From NCBI GenBank assembly GCA_963846005.1, contig CAWJUH010000001.1, positions 62,001 through 126,000 on the forward strand: a DNA stretch of 64,000 bases. Reading direction: 5' to 3'. Positions 8,254-16,264 of this stretch are shown piece after piece (the first letter of the stretch is position 1; every line of letters begins with the position of its first letter). This DNA is from CAVSUR01 sp963846005. GTDB taxonomy: Bacteria; Actinomycetota; Actinomycetes; Streptosporangiales; Streptosporangiaceae. The position numbers were made by a program, and so were the translations under genes. The notes under the pieces are model-generated. The model saw nothing but the letters and a program-made list of their open reading frames with translations, was not told the origin of the DNA and did not search any database.

Positions 8254-8500
8254 ACCGGAGGACGAGGTGCTGGCCGGGCTGCGCGAGATCCTGGCCGCGA
8301 TCACCGGCCAGGACTCCATGCGCGAGCTGGCGGCCGACGCCCCGCTGCTGCGCACCGGGGCCGGGCTGGACTCGCTGCGCGGGACGTTGCTGCTGGTGGA
8401 GGTGCAGCGCCGGTTCGGGGTCGACGTGGCGGCCGAGGACCTGAACCTGGACAGCCTGGCCTCGCTCGGCACCCTGGCCGCCTACATCGCCGCCCGGTGA
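8237..8500 (+). CDS. Acyl carrier protein (phosphopantetheine-binding)
   Basis: 87-aa carrier protein with a four-helix pattern. The attachment Ser lies in AGLDSLRGTLL (residue ~46). The later segment FGVDVAAEDLNLDSLASLGTLAAYI matches ACP helices III and IV. It overlaps the FkbH-like gene by 17 bp. GTG 8237 has GAGG upstream; GTG 8246 is an alternative. There is no ketosynthase or adenylation domain nearby, so it is a free-standing carrier. With the FkbH-like protein it probably holds a glyceryl or similar unit. Confidence 0.87.
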   Translation: MAKVSEPEDEVLAGLREILAAITGQDSMRELAADAPLLRTGAGLDSLRGTLLLVEVQRRFGVDVAAEDLNLDSLASLGTLAAYIAAR

Positions 8501-8533
8501 CCCGGCTGGCCCGCAGTAAGGCGCAGGCCCGCG

Positions 8534-9841
8534 CTAGCCCAGGCCCAGCGGGTCGGGCCGGAGGCTGGCCGGGGCCAGGCCGCCGTCCGCGGACCGGTCC
8601 AGCAGCGCCGCCCGCCGCCGGGCCACCCCGTCCCGGCGGCCGGGGCCGGCCGCCGCCTCGATCGCGTCGTAGGCGGCCAGCAGCCGCCGGACCACCTGTA
8701 CCGACGACGCGCCGTAGTCAGTGATCTCGGTGAAGGCCAGGTCCAGGCACTCCTCCCAGGTCAGCCCGGGCTGGATGAGCCGCACCCGGCCGCTGGCGTC
8801 GGCGATCAGGCTGCTGCGCGGCGGCCGCCCGGCAACCCGCAGCACGATGTCCTCAAGCCGGTCGATGACGTGCACGGCGGTGGTCGGCTGATTGACCGCG
8901 GGCGACAGGGCCTGGATCGCGATGTCGACCAGCTGCCGCAGCCCGTACGCCGGGTCCTGGTACAGCGTCCGGGCCCGGCCGAGGTCCAGGCACCGCAGCA
9001 GGGCGCTTCGCGGCGGGACCTGGCCGCGGACGGCGAGCACGGCCGCCCCGGCCGGCAGGTACTCGCCGACCCGCGCCAGCAGCTCGATCTCGCAGCCGGA
9101 CTGCTGCGCGAGACGGATCAGCCGGCGGTGGTCGACGCCTTGGAGCACGCCGATCTTGCGGCCGTCCGCGGGCAGGCTGACCACGGCGGGCCCGGTGCCG
9201 CCCAGGCTGGCCGCCGGGGGCGCCGCGGGCCGGTAGGCCGCCGCTGCCGGGAAGTACCAGCGCAGCGCCTTCCTGGTCTCCTCGGCCACCCCGGTGATCA
9301 CCCAGTCGACCTGGAGCAGCTTCATGATCCGGGCCGCGAACCTGACGAACAGGATCAGGCTGGCGCACACCAGCGCCATGGCCACGACCAGGCCGCGCGG
9401 ATCGGCGCTGTGGCCTTCCCCGGCGGCCAGCGCCAGGAACGCCACCGCGTAGGAGAACGTGGCCAGCAAGATCCCGAACGCCAGCTTGGTCACGCCCGAG
9501 CGGACGAACATCCGCAGCACCCGCGGCGACAGCTGGGAGCTGGCCAGCTGCAGCGCCACTAGCGTCAAGGTGAACACGACGCCGAGGAAGGTCAGCGTGG
9601 CCGAGGCGATGATGCCCAGCACCCCGGCCGCCTCGCCCGGGGTGACCGGCGGCCCGCCCAGCAGCACGCGCGGCACCCCGAGCCGGGCCGCCTGGACGGT
9701 CAGCACGGCGACCGCGGCGCCGGCGGCGAGCAGCAGAGCCGGGATCATCCAGAAATTGCTGGACAGCCGCTCGGCCAGCCGGGCTCGCCGGTGCCCGCGC
9801 GCCGCCGCCGCGCGCAGCGCGGCAAGCTCTGGTTGCGTCAC
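8534..9841 (-). CDS. DUF2254 membrane protein
   Basis: 435 aa, GTG start. Four hydrophobic segments occur in the first ~170 residues, including a conserved stretch TLTFLGVVFTLTLVALQLAS followed by SPRVLRMF, the DUF2254 signature. The C-terminal ~260 residues are soluble and end in a helical region with TPTTAVHVIDRLE-like sequence. Function is unknown for the family; a channel-like or stress role is sometimes guessed. It is convergent with the ACP gene, leaving 33 bp without a clear terminator. Confidence 0.85.
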   Translation of the reverse strand: MTQPELAALRAAAARGHRRARLAERLSSNFWMIPALLLAAGAAVAVLTVQAARLGVPRVLLGGPPVTPGEAAGVLGIIASATLTFLGVVFTLTLVALQLASSQLSPRVLRMFVRSGVTKLAFGILLATFSYAVAFLALAAGEGHSADPRGLVVAMALVCASLILFVRFAARIMKLLQVDWVITGVAEETRKALRWYFPAAAAYRPAAPPAASLGGTGPAVVSLPADGRKIGVLQGVDHRRLIRLAQQSGCEIELLARVGEYLPAGAAVLAVRGQVPPRSALLRCLDLGRARTLYQDPAYGLRQLVDIAIQALSPAVNQPTTAVHVIDRLEDIVLRVAGRPPRSSLIADASGRVRLIQPGLTWEECLDLAFTEITDYGASSVQVVRRLLAAYDAIEAAAGPGRRDGVARRRAALLDRSADGGLAPASLRPDPLGLG

Positions 9842-10085
9842 CGCGTCAGATTCCCCCGGTCAGCGTGGCGCCTGCCTGGTGCCCGGCCGCTTCCCTGCTG
9901 GCCGGGCCATCCCGCCTTCAGCATTCCCGCCCCGCGCGAGGCTACCCATCCGGCCTGGTCAGCGCGGGACAGAGCCGATGGCGGCGTACTGCCGGCCGGG
10001 GTGCCGCGCCCGCGTATCCTGATCCTGGCCAGCCCGCAGGCCGGGTCAGCGGCGGGCCGGCCGCGACCGAGGGAGAGCCCCCACC

Positions 10086-10757
10086 GTGCAGCAGGACGGG
10101 ACCGCGCAGGCTCCGGCGGACACCGGCAGCGGTGCCGCGCTGGGCCGGCAGATCCTGACGATCCCCAATCTGATCAGCGTGGCCCGGCTGCTCGGCGTGC
10201 CGGTGTTCTTGTGGCTGGTGCTCGGGGTGCGCACCGCGGCCGGGGACTGGTGGGCAGTGGGCCTGCTCATCGCGTCGGGGGTCTCGGACTGGCTGGACGG
10301 CAAGCTGGCCCGCGCCCTGAACCAGCAGAGCGCGCTCGGCCAGCTGCTCGACCCGGCGGCGGACCGGCTCTACATCGTGGCCACGATCATCGCGCTGGCG
10401 GTCCGCGGGATCATCGGCTGGTGGCTGGTGGCGCTGCTGGCCGCGCGCGAGCTGGTACTGGCCGTCATGCTGCTGATCCTGCGCCGGCACGACTACCCGG
10501 CGCTCCAGGTGAGCTTCGCGGGCAAGGCCGCCACGCTGTGCCTGCTGTACGCGTTCCCGATGCTGTTTCTCGGCGCTCACCAGGCTGTTTACGCCGAGAC
10601 GATGCGCGTCGTCGGTTGGGGTTTCGTCATCTGGGGAACTGCCCTGTACTGGTGTGCCGCCGGCCTGTACATCGAGCAGACCCGGCGGCTGGTACGCGCT
10701 GACCACGGGCCGCCCGGCCAGCGCCGGGGGCAGGACCGGGAGGAGGCGCAGGCGTGA
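10086..10757 (+). CDS. CDP-alcohol phosphatidyltransferase family protein
   Basis: 223 aa integral membrane enzyme. The family motif D-x2-DG-x2-AR-x8-G-x3-D-x3-D is complete in SDWLDGKLAR...GQLLDPAADR (residues ~70-100). It transfers a phosphatidyl group from CDP-diacylglycerol to an alcohol; likely products are phosphatidylglycerophosphate, cardiolipin or phosphatidylinositol phosphate. I cannot separate these from sequence. About six membrane segments are predicted by eye. GTG 10086 is used, and the stop overlaps the downstream GTG by 4 bp, coupling it to the mannose nucleotide gene. The preceding 244 bp (9842-10085) hold no gene I can support. Confidence 0.88.
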   Translation: MQQDGTAQAPADTGSGAALGRQILTIPNLISVARLLGVPVFLWLVLGVRTAAGDWWAVGLLIASGVSDWLDGKLARALNQQSALGQLLDPAADRLYIVATIIALAVRGIIGWWLVALLAARELVLAVMLLILRRHDYPALQVSFAGKAATLCLLYAFPMLFLGAHQAVYAETMRVVGWGFVIWGTALYWCAAGLYIEQTRRLVRADHGPPGQRRGQDREEAQA

Positions 10758-13252
10758 AGGCCGTCGTGATGGCCGGGGGAGAGGGCACCCGGTTGCGCCC
10801 GATGACGGCCAACCAGCCCAAGCCCCTGCTGCCGGTGGCCAACCGGCCGATCATGGAGCACGTGCTGCGGCTGCTGCGGCGGCACGGGTTCACCGACACG
10901 ATCGTGACGGTCCACTTCCTCGCCTCGATGGTGCGCAACTACTTCGGGGACGGCGACGACTTCGGCATGAGCCTGCAGTACGCCACCGAGGAAATGCCGC
11001 TCGGCACCGCCGGGAGCGTCAAGAACGCCGAGGACGCGCTGCGGGACGAGCCGTTCCTGGTCATCTCCGGCGACGCGCTGACCGACCTGGACCTGTCCAC
11101 CCTGGTGGCCTTCCACACCGACAACGACGCGCTGGTCACCGTGGGGCTGACCCGGGTGCCCGACCCGCTGGAGTTCGGCATCGTGATCGCCGGCGAGGAC
11201 GGCCGGATCCAGCGCTTCCTGGAGAAGCCGACCTGGGGCCAGGTGTTCTCCGACACCGTCAACACGGGCATCTACGTGATGCAGCCGGAGGTGCTGGCCG
11301 AGCTGAAGCTCGGCGAGCGGGCCGACTGGTCCGCCGACATCTTCCCCCGCCTGGTCGAGCGCGGCGCCCCGGTTTACGGCTGCGTCTCCGACGGCTACTG
11401 GGAGGACATCGGCACGCTGGAGAGCTACCTCAAGGCCCAGGCCGACGTGCTGTCCGGCCGGGTGCAGGCGGAGATCGACGGCTTTGAGGTGTCGCCGGGC
11501 ATCTGGGTCGGCGAGGGCGCCGAGGTCGACCCGGAGGCCGTGCTGACCGGGCCGCTGTGCATCGGCGACTACGCCAAGATCGAGGCGGGCGCGCAGCTGC
11601 GCGAGCACACCGTGATCGGCAGCAACGTGGTGGTCAAGGAGGGCGCGTTCCTGCACCGGGCGGTGGTGCACAACAACGTCTACATCGGCTCGCGCGCCAA
11701 CCTGCGCGGCTGCGTGATCGGCAAGAACACCGACGTGATGGCCGCGGCCAGGATCGAGGAGGCCGCGGTCGTCGGGGACGAGTGCGTGATCGAGCCCGAG
11801 GCCTACCTGTCCCCGGGGGTCAAGGTCTACCCGTTCAAGACCATCGAGGCCGGCGCGCTGGTCAACGCCAGCGTGATCTGGGAGTCACGCGGCTCGCGCA
11901 CCCTGTTCGGCCCGCGCGGGGTCTCCGGCCTGGTCAATGTGGAGATCACGCCCGAGCTGTGCGTCCGGCTGGCCAGCGCGTACGCGACCACGCTGCAAAA
12001 GGGCGCGGTGGTCACCACCTCGCGGGATGTGTCCAGGGCGGCCCGGGCGCTGAAGCGGGCCATGCACGGCGCCCTCAACGCCAGCGCGATCAACGTGGTG
12101 GACCTGGAGGCCCAGCCGCTGCCGGTGGCCAGGTTCGAGACCGCGCGCAGCAAGTACAGCGGCGGGATCGCGCTGCGCACCACGCCGGGCGACCCGCAGT
12201 CGATCGACATCATCTTCCTGGACGAGAGCGGTGCCGACCTGTCCCTGGCCGCGCAGCGCACCCTGGAGCGGGTGTTCTCCCGGCAGGAATACCGGCGCGC
12301 CTTCCCCGGCGAGATCGCCGAGCTGAGCTACCCGCCGCGCGTGATCGAGGGCTACACCCGCGAGCTGCTGAGCACCATCAACATGACCGGGGTCCGCGAC
12401 GCCGGCCTCAAGGTCGTCATCGACTGCGCGGGCGGCACCGCCTCGCTGGTGCTGCCGGGCCTGCTCGGCCGGATCGGCGTGGACGTGCTGACCGTGAACA
12501 ACCGGCTGGACGAGCACTCGCCCACCCAGTCGCTGGCCCAGGTCCGGGCCGACATGCACCGGCTGTCGGAGCTGGTCGCCTCGTCCCGGGCCGCGTTCGG
12601 CGTCCGGTTCGACCCGGTCGGCGAGCGGATCGCGCTGGTGGACGACAAGGGCGCGCTGGTCAGCGACGACCGGGCGCTGCTGGTGGTGCTGGACCTGATC
12701 GCGGCGGAACGGCGGACCGGCCGGGTGGCGCTGCCGGTCACCACCACCCGGGTCGCCGAGCAGGTCTGCCGCTACCACGGCGTCGGAGTGGAGTGGACCT
12801 CCACCGCGCAGCACGGCCTGTACGAGGCCACCGCTCCCGCCGACGTGATCTTCGCCGCCGACGGCCGGGGCGGGTTCGTGGTCCCGGAGTCCTCCCGCTG
12901 CATCGACGGCATCGCCGCCTTCACCCTGCTGATCGGCCTGGTGGCCAGGACCCGGCTGGCGCTGAGCCAGATCCACGACCGGCTCCCGGCCGCCTACCTG
13001 CTCAAGCGGTCGATGCCCACCCCGTGGGCGGCCAAGGGCATCGTGATGCGCACGCTGCTCGAAACGGCCGGCGACCGCCCGGTAGACACCACCGACGGCG
13101 TCCGGATCAACGAGCCGGGCCAGGGCTGGGTGCTGGTGCTGCCCGACCCGGCCGAGGCGGTCACCCACCTGTGGGCCGAGGGCACCGACGACGACACGGC
13201 CCAGTCGCTGCTGGACGAGTGGGCGGCCGTCGTCGAGCACGCCGGGCGCTAG
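10754..13252 (+). CDS. Mannose-1-phosphate guanylyltransferase / phosphomannomutase fusion
   Basis: 832 aa with three parts. Residues 1-240 are a nucleotidyltransferase (VMAGGEGTRLRPMTANQPKP; FLEKPTWG; VNTGIYV). About 250-370 is a left-handed beta-helix of hexapeptide repeats. About 385-830 is an alpha-D-phosphohexomutase domain with a degenerate active-site region (SKYSGGIALR) and VDDKGALVSDD for metal binding. Family members make GDP-mannose or a related sugar nucleotide for cell-wall mannans. The normal phospho-Ser motif (TASHNP) is not seen, so mutase activity is uncertain. GTG start, overlapping the CDP-alcohol transferase gene. Confidence 0.85.
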   Translation: MKAVVMAGGEGTRLRPMTANQPKPLLPVANRPIMEHVLRLLRRHGFTDTIVTVHFLASMVRNYFGDGDDFGMSLQYATEEMPLGTAGSVKNAEDALRDEPFLVISGDALTDLDLSTLVAFHTDNDALVTVGLTRVPDPLEFGIVIAGEDGRIQRFLEKPTWGQVFSDTVNTGIYVMQPEVLAELKLGERADWSADIFPRLVERGAPVYGCVSDGYWEDIGTLESYLKAQADVLSGRVQAEIDGFEVSPGIWVGEGAEVDPEAVLTGPLCIGDYAKIEAGAQLREHTVIGSNVVVKEGAFLHRAVVHNNVYIGSRANLRGCVIGKNTDVMAAARIEEAAVVGDECVIEPEAYLSPGVKVYPFKTIEAGALVNASVIWESRGSRTLFGPRGVSGLVNVEITPELCVRLASAYATTLQKGAVVTTSRDVSRAARALKRAMHGALNASAINVVDLEAQPLPVARFETARSKYSGGIALRTTPGDPQSIDIIFLDESGADLSLAAQRTLERVFSRQEYRRAFPGEIAELSYPPRVIEGYTRELLSTINMTGVRDAGLKVVIDCAGGTASLVLPGLLGRIGVDVLTVNNRLDEHSPTQSLAQVRADMHRLSELVASSRAAFGVRFDPVGERIALVDDKGALVSDDRALLVVLDLIAAERRTGRVALPVTTTRVAEQVCRYHGVGVEWTSTAQHGLYEATAPADVIFAADGRGGFVVPESSRCIDGIAAFTLLIGLVARTRLALSQIHDRLPAAYLLKRSMPTPWAAKGIVMRTLLETAGDRPVDTTDGVRINEPGQGWVLVLPDPAEAVTHLWAEGTDDDTAQSLLDEWAAVVEHAGR

Positions 13253-13257
13253 CACCG

Positions 13258-13284
13258 GCGGGTCTCCCGGAATCGGAGGCCCGC
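13258..13284 (+). terminator. Hairpin after the sugar-nucleotide gene
   Basis: GCGGGTCTCC pairs with GGAGGCCCGC (one G-T pair) around a 7-nt loop, starting 6 bp past the stop. There is no T tract, as is common in high-GC actinobacteria. Confidence 0.55.
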
Positions 13285-13423
13285 TCGGGGAGAATCAGAC
13301 CGTGGCCGGAAATACTGCGAGCGCAACCGGCGCACTGGCCGCGAGCGTGCCCCGAAGTGGCGTACCCTCTGCCTGATTCCCGCTTATGCCGCGGGCCAGA
13401 CGAACGGGAGACTGGGCAGCGAA

Positions 13424-13960
13424 ATGCCGATCGTCATCTGCACCGCGTGCGGTTCGGCGAACCCCGAGGACGCGCGGTTCTGCTCGCAGTGCGGCACGCC
13501 GCTGCAGCACGGCCAGGGTGAGCAGCCCGGCGAGTCGACGTCCACGGTCTCGCTCGGCGGCACCGAGGCCGAGGCCGAGGCGGGCGAGGAATCAGAGACT
13601 GACGCCGCGACGGTGGAGGCGCTGCCGGCCGGCACCGCCCTGCTGGTGGTGCGCCGCGGGCCCAACGCCGGCAGCCGGTTCCTGCTCGACCGCGACCTGA
13701 CCGTGGTCGGCCGGCATCCCGACAGCGACATCTTCCTGGACGACGTGACGGTGTCCCGGCGGCACGCCGAGTTCTACCGCCGGGGCGGCGCGTTCGCCGT
13801 CCGCGACGTCGGCAGCCTGAACGGCACCTACGTCAACCGCGAGCGGATCGAAGAGACCGCGCTCGGCGGCGGCGAGGAGGTCCAGGTCGGCAAGTTCCGG
13901 CTGGTGTTCCTGCTCAGCCCGCGGTCCGCGGATTACGGAGCAAGCGCGCTGGGAGGCTGA
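13424..13960 (+). CDS. garA: FHA-domain regulator, GarA/OdhI-like, with N-terminal zinc ribbon
   Basis: 178 aa. Residues 1-25 hold two CxxC knuckles (CTACGS...CSQCGTPL), a zinc ribbon. An acidic linker with ESTSTVS stands where GarA has its phospho-Thr ETTS motif. The FHA domain (~75-170) is close to mycobacterial GarA: RRGPNAGSRFLLD, GRHPDSDIFLDDVTVSRRH, GSLNGTYVNRERIE. GarA/OdhI binds and inhibits 2-oxoglutarate dehydrogenase when unphosphorylated, under control of Ser/Thr kinases such as PknB or PknG. The gene order garA-ftsR-nuclease-MerR equals Rv1827-Rv1830 of Mycobacterium tuberculosis, which supports the call. Confidence 0.88.
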   Translation: MPIVICTACGSANPEDARFCSQCGTPLQHGQGEQPGESTSTVSLGGTEAEAEAGEESETDAATVEALPAGTALLVVRRGPNAGSRFLLDRDLTVVGRHPDSDIFLDDVTVSRRHAEFYRRGGAFAVRDVGSLNGTYVNRERIEETALGGGEEVQVGKFRLVFLLSPRSADYGASALGG

Positions 13961-14806
13961 TTGGATACCCCAGCCCAGCCCTCGCCCGCCGCCCGCCCGG
14001 CCCGGCCCCACAGCCCGGCCCGGCCTGAATCCGGCCGCCCCGGCCTCGGCATCGGGGCGGTGTACCGGCAGCTGCTGCCCGACTTCCCCGACGTCACCAT
14101 CTCCAAGATCCGCTTCCTGGAGACCGAGGGCCTGATCGAGCCGGCCCGCTCGCCGTCCGGCTACCGCCGGTTCGGCCCGGCGGACGTGGACCGGCTGCGC
14201 TACATCCTCACCGTCCAGCGCGACTACTACCTGCCGCTGCGTGTCATCAAGGAGCAGCTGGCCCGGCCCGGGCCAGGTCAGCAGCCAGGCCGCGGCAGCA
14301 CCGAGGGCTCCGCAGACCGCCGGGACGGGCCGCCGGAACGGCGGCCCTTGCTGCTCAGCCGGCGCGAGCTGCTGGAGGCCACCGGCATCGGCGACGGCCA
14401 GCTCGCCGAGCTGGAGGAGCAGGGGCTGATCCGGCGCGCCGGCCGGCAGTACGGCCAGGACGCACTGGCGGTGGCCGGCGCCGTCGCCGCCCTGGCCGCC
14501 TATGGCGTCCAGGCCCGGCACCTGCGGGCGGCCCGCGCCGCTGCCGAGCGCGAGATCTCGCTGATCGAGCAGGTGGTCGCCCCTACGCTGCGCCAGCGCA
14601 ACCCAGGCGCCCGGGCAGCGGCCAGCCGCACCGCCCGCGAGATCGCCGCGCTGACCCTGCGGCTGCACGCCGCGCTGGTGGAGAACGCGCTGGCAGAAGC
14701 CGGATTGCCGGCTCCCGCTCCGGCCCCGCCGGCGGAGGCCGGCGACGGCGGCCCCGCGCAGCCCGGCCGGCTGCCGCGCCGGGAGGCCGGCGGTGCCACC
14801 GCCTGA
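13961..14806 (+). CDS. ftsR: MerR-family cell-division regulator FtsR
   Basis: 281 aa with a winged HTH of the MerR class near residues 25-95: IGAVYRQLLPDFPDVTISKIRFLETEGLIEP, then SGYRRFGPADVDRLRYI. A second HTH-like segment (LLSRRELLEATGI) and a C-terminal helical half follow, as in FtsR/Rv1828. FtsR activates ftsZ in corynebacteria. The start is TTG 13961 directly after the garA stop, with GGGAGG 4 nt upstream. The N-terminal ~25 residues are Pro/Ala-rich. Confidence 0.87.
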   Translation: MDTPAQPSPAARPARPHSPARPESGRPGLGIGAVYRQLLPDFPDVTISKIRFLETEGLIEPARSPSGYRRFGPADVDRLRYILTVQRDYYLPLRVIKEQLARPGPGQQPGRGSTEGSADRRDGPPERRPLLLSRRELLEATGIGDGQLAELEEQGLIRRAGRQYGQDALAVAGAVAALAAYGVQARHLRAARAAAEREISLIEQVVAPTLRQRNPGARAAASRTAREIAALTLRLHAALVENALAEAGLPAPAPAPPAEAGDGGPAQPGRLPRREAGGATA

Positions 14807-14931
14807 CGGCCAGGCCTGCGGCTCGGCACCGCGATGGCGGGTGTACGTTGAAAAAGGAGCACCCTGGCCGCAGCGCTCTTGCGGCGAGGCCGCGCCCCCG
14901 AACACTGCTCGCGCTCGAGGACGGAGCCGCC

Positions 14932-15402
14932 GTGAGGCAGATGGAGGTCGTAGGCGTCCGGGTTGAGATGCCGACGAACCAGCCGATCGTGCTGCTGAAG
15001 GAAATGCAGGGCGAGCGGTACCTGCCCATCTGGATCGGGCCGATGGAGGCGACCGCGATCGCCTTCGCCCAGCAGGGCATGGTGCCGCAGCGGCCGCTGA
15101 CTCACGACCTGTTCCGCGACGTGCTCGAAGCACTCGGCGTACAGCTCAAGTCGGTGAACATCACCGCGCTGCGCGACGGCATCTTCTTCGCCGACCTGGT
15201 CTTCTCCAACGGCCGCGAGGTCAGCGCCCGGCCGTCGGACTCGATCGCGCTGGCGCTGCGCACCGGCGCGACGATCTTCGCGGCCGAGGAGATCCTGGAC
15301 GAGGCCGGGGTAGCGATCCCCGATGAGCAGGAGGACGAGGTCGAGAAGTTCCGCGAGTTCCTCGACCAGATCACGCCCGAGGATTTCGGCCGCTCCACCT
15401 GA
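14932..15402 (+). CDS. Bifunctional nuclease family (DUF151) protein
   Basis: 156 aa, the normal family length, with conserved MPTNQPIVLLKE, YLPIWIGPMEATAIAFAQQG and RPSDSIALALRTG. Plant and bacterial members show nuclease activity in vitro; the in-cell role is unclear. GTG 14932 is chosen for GGAG 5 nt upstream. A TTG at 14848 would add 28 residues not found in the family. It lies between ftsR and a MerR gene, as in mycobacteria. Confidence 0.87.
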   Translation: MRQMEVVGVRVEMPTNQPIVLLKEMQGERYLPIWIGPMEATAIAFAQQGMVPQRPLTHDLFRDVLEALGVQLKSVNITALRDGIFFADLVFSNGREVSARPSDSIALALRTGATIFAAEEILDEAGVAIPDEQEDEVEKFREFLDQITPEDFGRST

Positions 15403-15570
15403 ATCGGGCCTGGTCAGCTACCCCGATGGGTAGCCCTTATGTCACGACTGGTAACCGTATCGGCGACGCGCCGCGGCCGGTCGTTGACGGGCTTACCCGC
15501 CGCGGCCTACCGTGCGAAGCGAGTACCCAGCGAGTATCCAGGCGGCTTGCTCCTGGGGCCGGAGGTGGGC

Positions 15571-16167
15571 GTGGCAGTAACTAAGGGTGACGGTCAGGCA
15601 CCCGAACTTCGCGAGGACGCGGCGCGGCATGCCGGGCAGCAGGGGCTGCTGTTCGGCGAGGATGTCGAGGCAGCGCCCGAGGACGTCGGGTACCGCGGCC
15701 CGGCCGCCTGCCGCGCGGCGGGCATCACCTACCGTCAGCTCGACTACTGGGCCAGGACCGGGCTGGTCGAGCCCAGCGTCCGCCCGGCGAGCGGTTCCGG
15801 CTCGCAGCGGCTGTACGGGTTCCGCGACATCCTGGTGCTCAAGGTGGTCAAGCGGCTGCTCGACACCGGCATCTCGCTGCAGCAGATCCGCTCCGCGGTC
15901 GAGTTCCTGCATGCCCGCGGCGCCAGCGACCTGGCCCAGGTCACGCTGATGAGCGACGGCGTGAGCGTGTACGAGTGCACGTCGCCGACCGAGGTCGTGG
16001 ACCTGCTGGCCGGCGGCCAGGGCGTGTTCGGCATCGCGCTCGGCCGGGTCTGGCAGGAGGTCGAGGGCACGCTGGCCGAGCTGCCCGCCGAGCCGGCCGG
16101 CGACGACACCGCGGCCCTGGCCGGACCGGACGAGCTGGCCCGCCGCCGCGCCCGCAAGACCGGCTGA
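15571..16167 (+). CDS. MerR-family transcriptional regulator (Rv1830-like)
   Basis: 198 aa. The HTH lies near residues 35-105: YRGPAACRAAGITYRQLDYWARTGLV, then SGSQRLYGFRDILVLKVVKRLL. It is followed by a dimerisation helix and a C-terminal ligand-like region with FGIALGRVWQEVE. The closest known setting is Rv1830 of the garA cluster, which affects cell division and drug response. GTG 15571 has GGAGG 5 nt upstream; the longer open frame from 15439 has no family likeness. The C-terminus is basic (RRRARKTG). Confidence 0.85.
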   Translation: MAVTKGDGQAPELREDAARHAGQQGLLFGEDVEAAPEDVGYRGPAACRAAGITYRQLDYWARTGLVEPSVRPASGSGSQRLYGFRDILVLKVVKRLLDTGISLQQIRSAVEFLHARGASDLAQVTLMSDGVSVYECTSPTEVVDLLAGGQGVFGIALGRVWQEVEGTLAELPAEPAGDDTAALAGPDELARRRARKTG

Positions 16168-16249
16168 GTTCCCGGAAAGGCGTGAGTAGCCGGGCATAAC
16201 GGTTGCGCTACAGCCTCCGGCTCGATGATCCGGGAGACGGCTTATTGCG

Positions 16250-16264
16250 TAATATCGTGTTAAT
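16250..16264 (+). promoter_or_regulatory. -10 box for a probable leaderless ABC transporter mRNA
   Basis: TAATAT (16250-16255) ends 9 nt before the GTG at 16265, with no ribosome binding site between. Spacing puts the transcript start at or next to the start codon. No good -35 box is visible. Confidence 0.4.

Noticed and set aside
14848..14931. TTG start giving a 184-aa nuclease
   Set aside because: The extra residues do not match the family, whose length is ~157 aa, and GTG 14932 has its own ribosome binding site.
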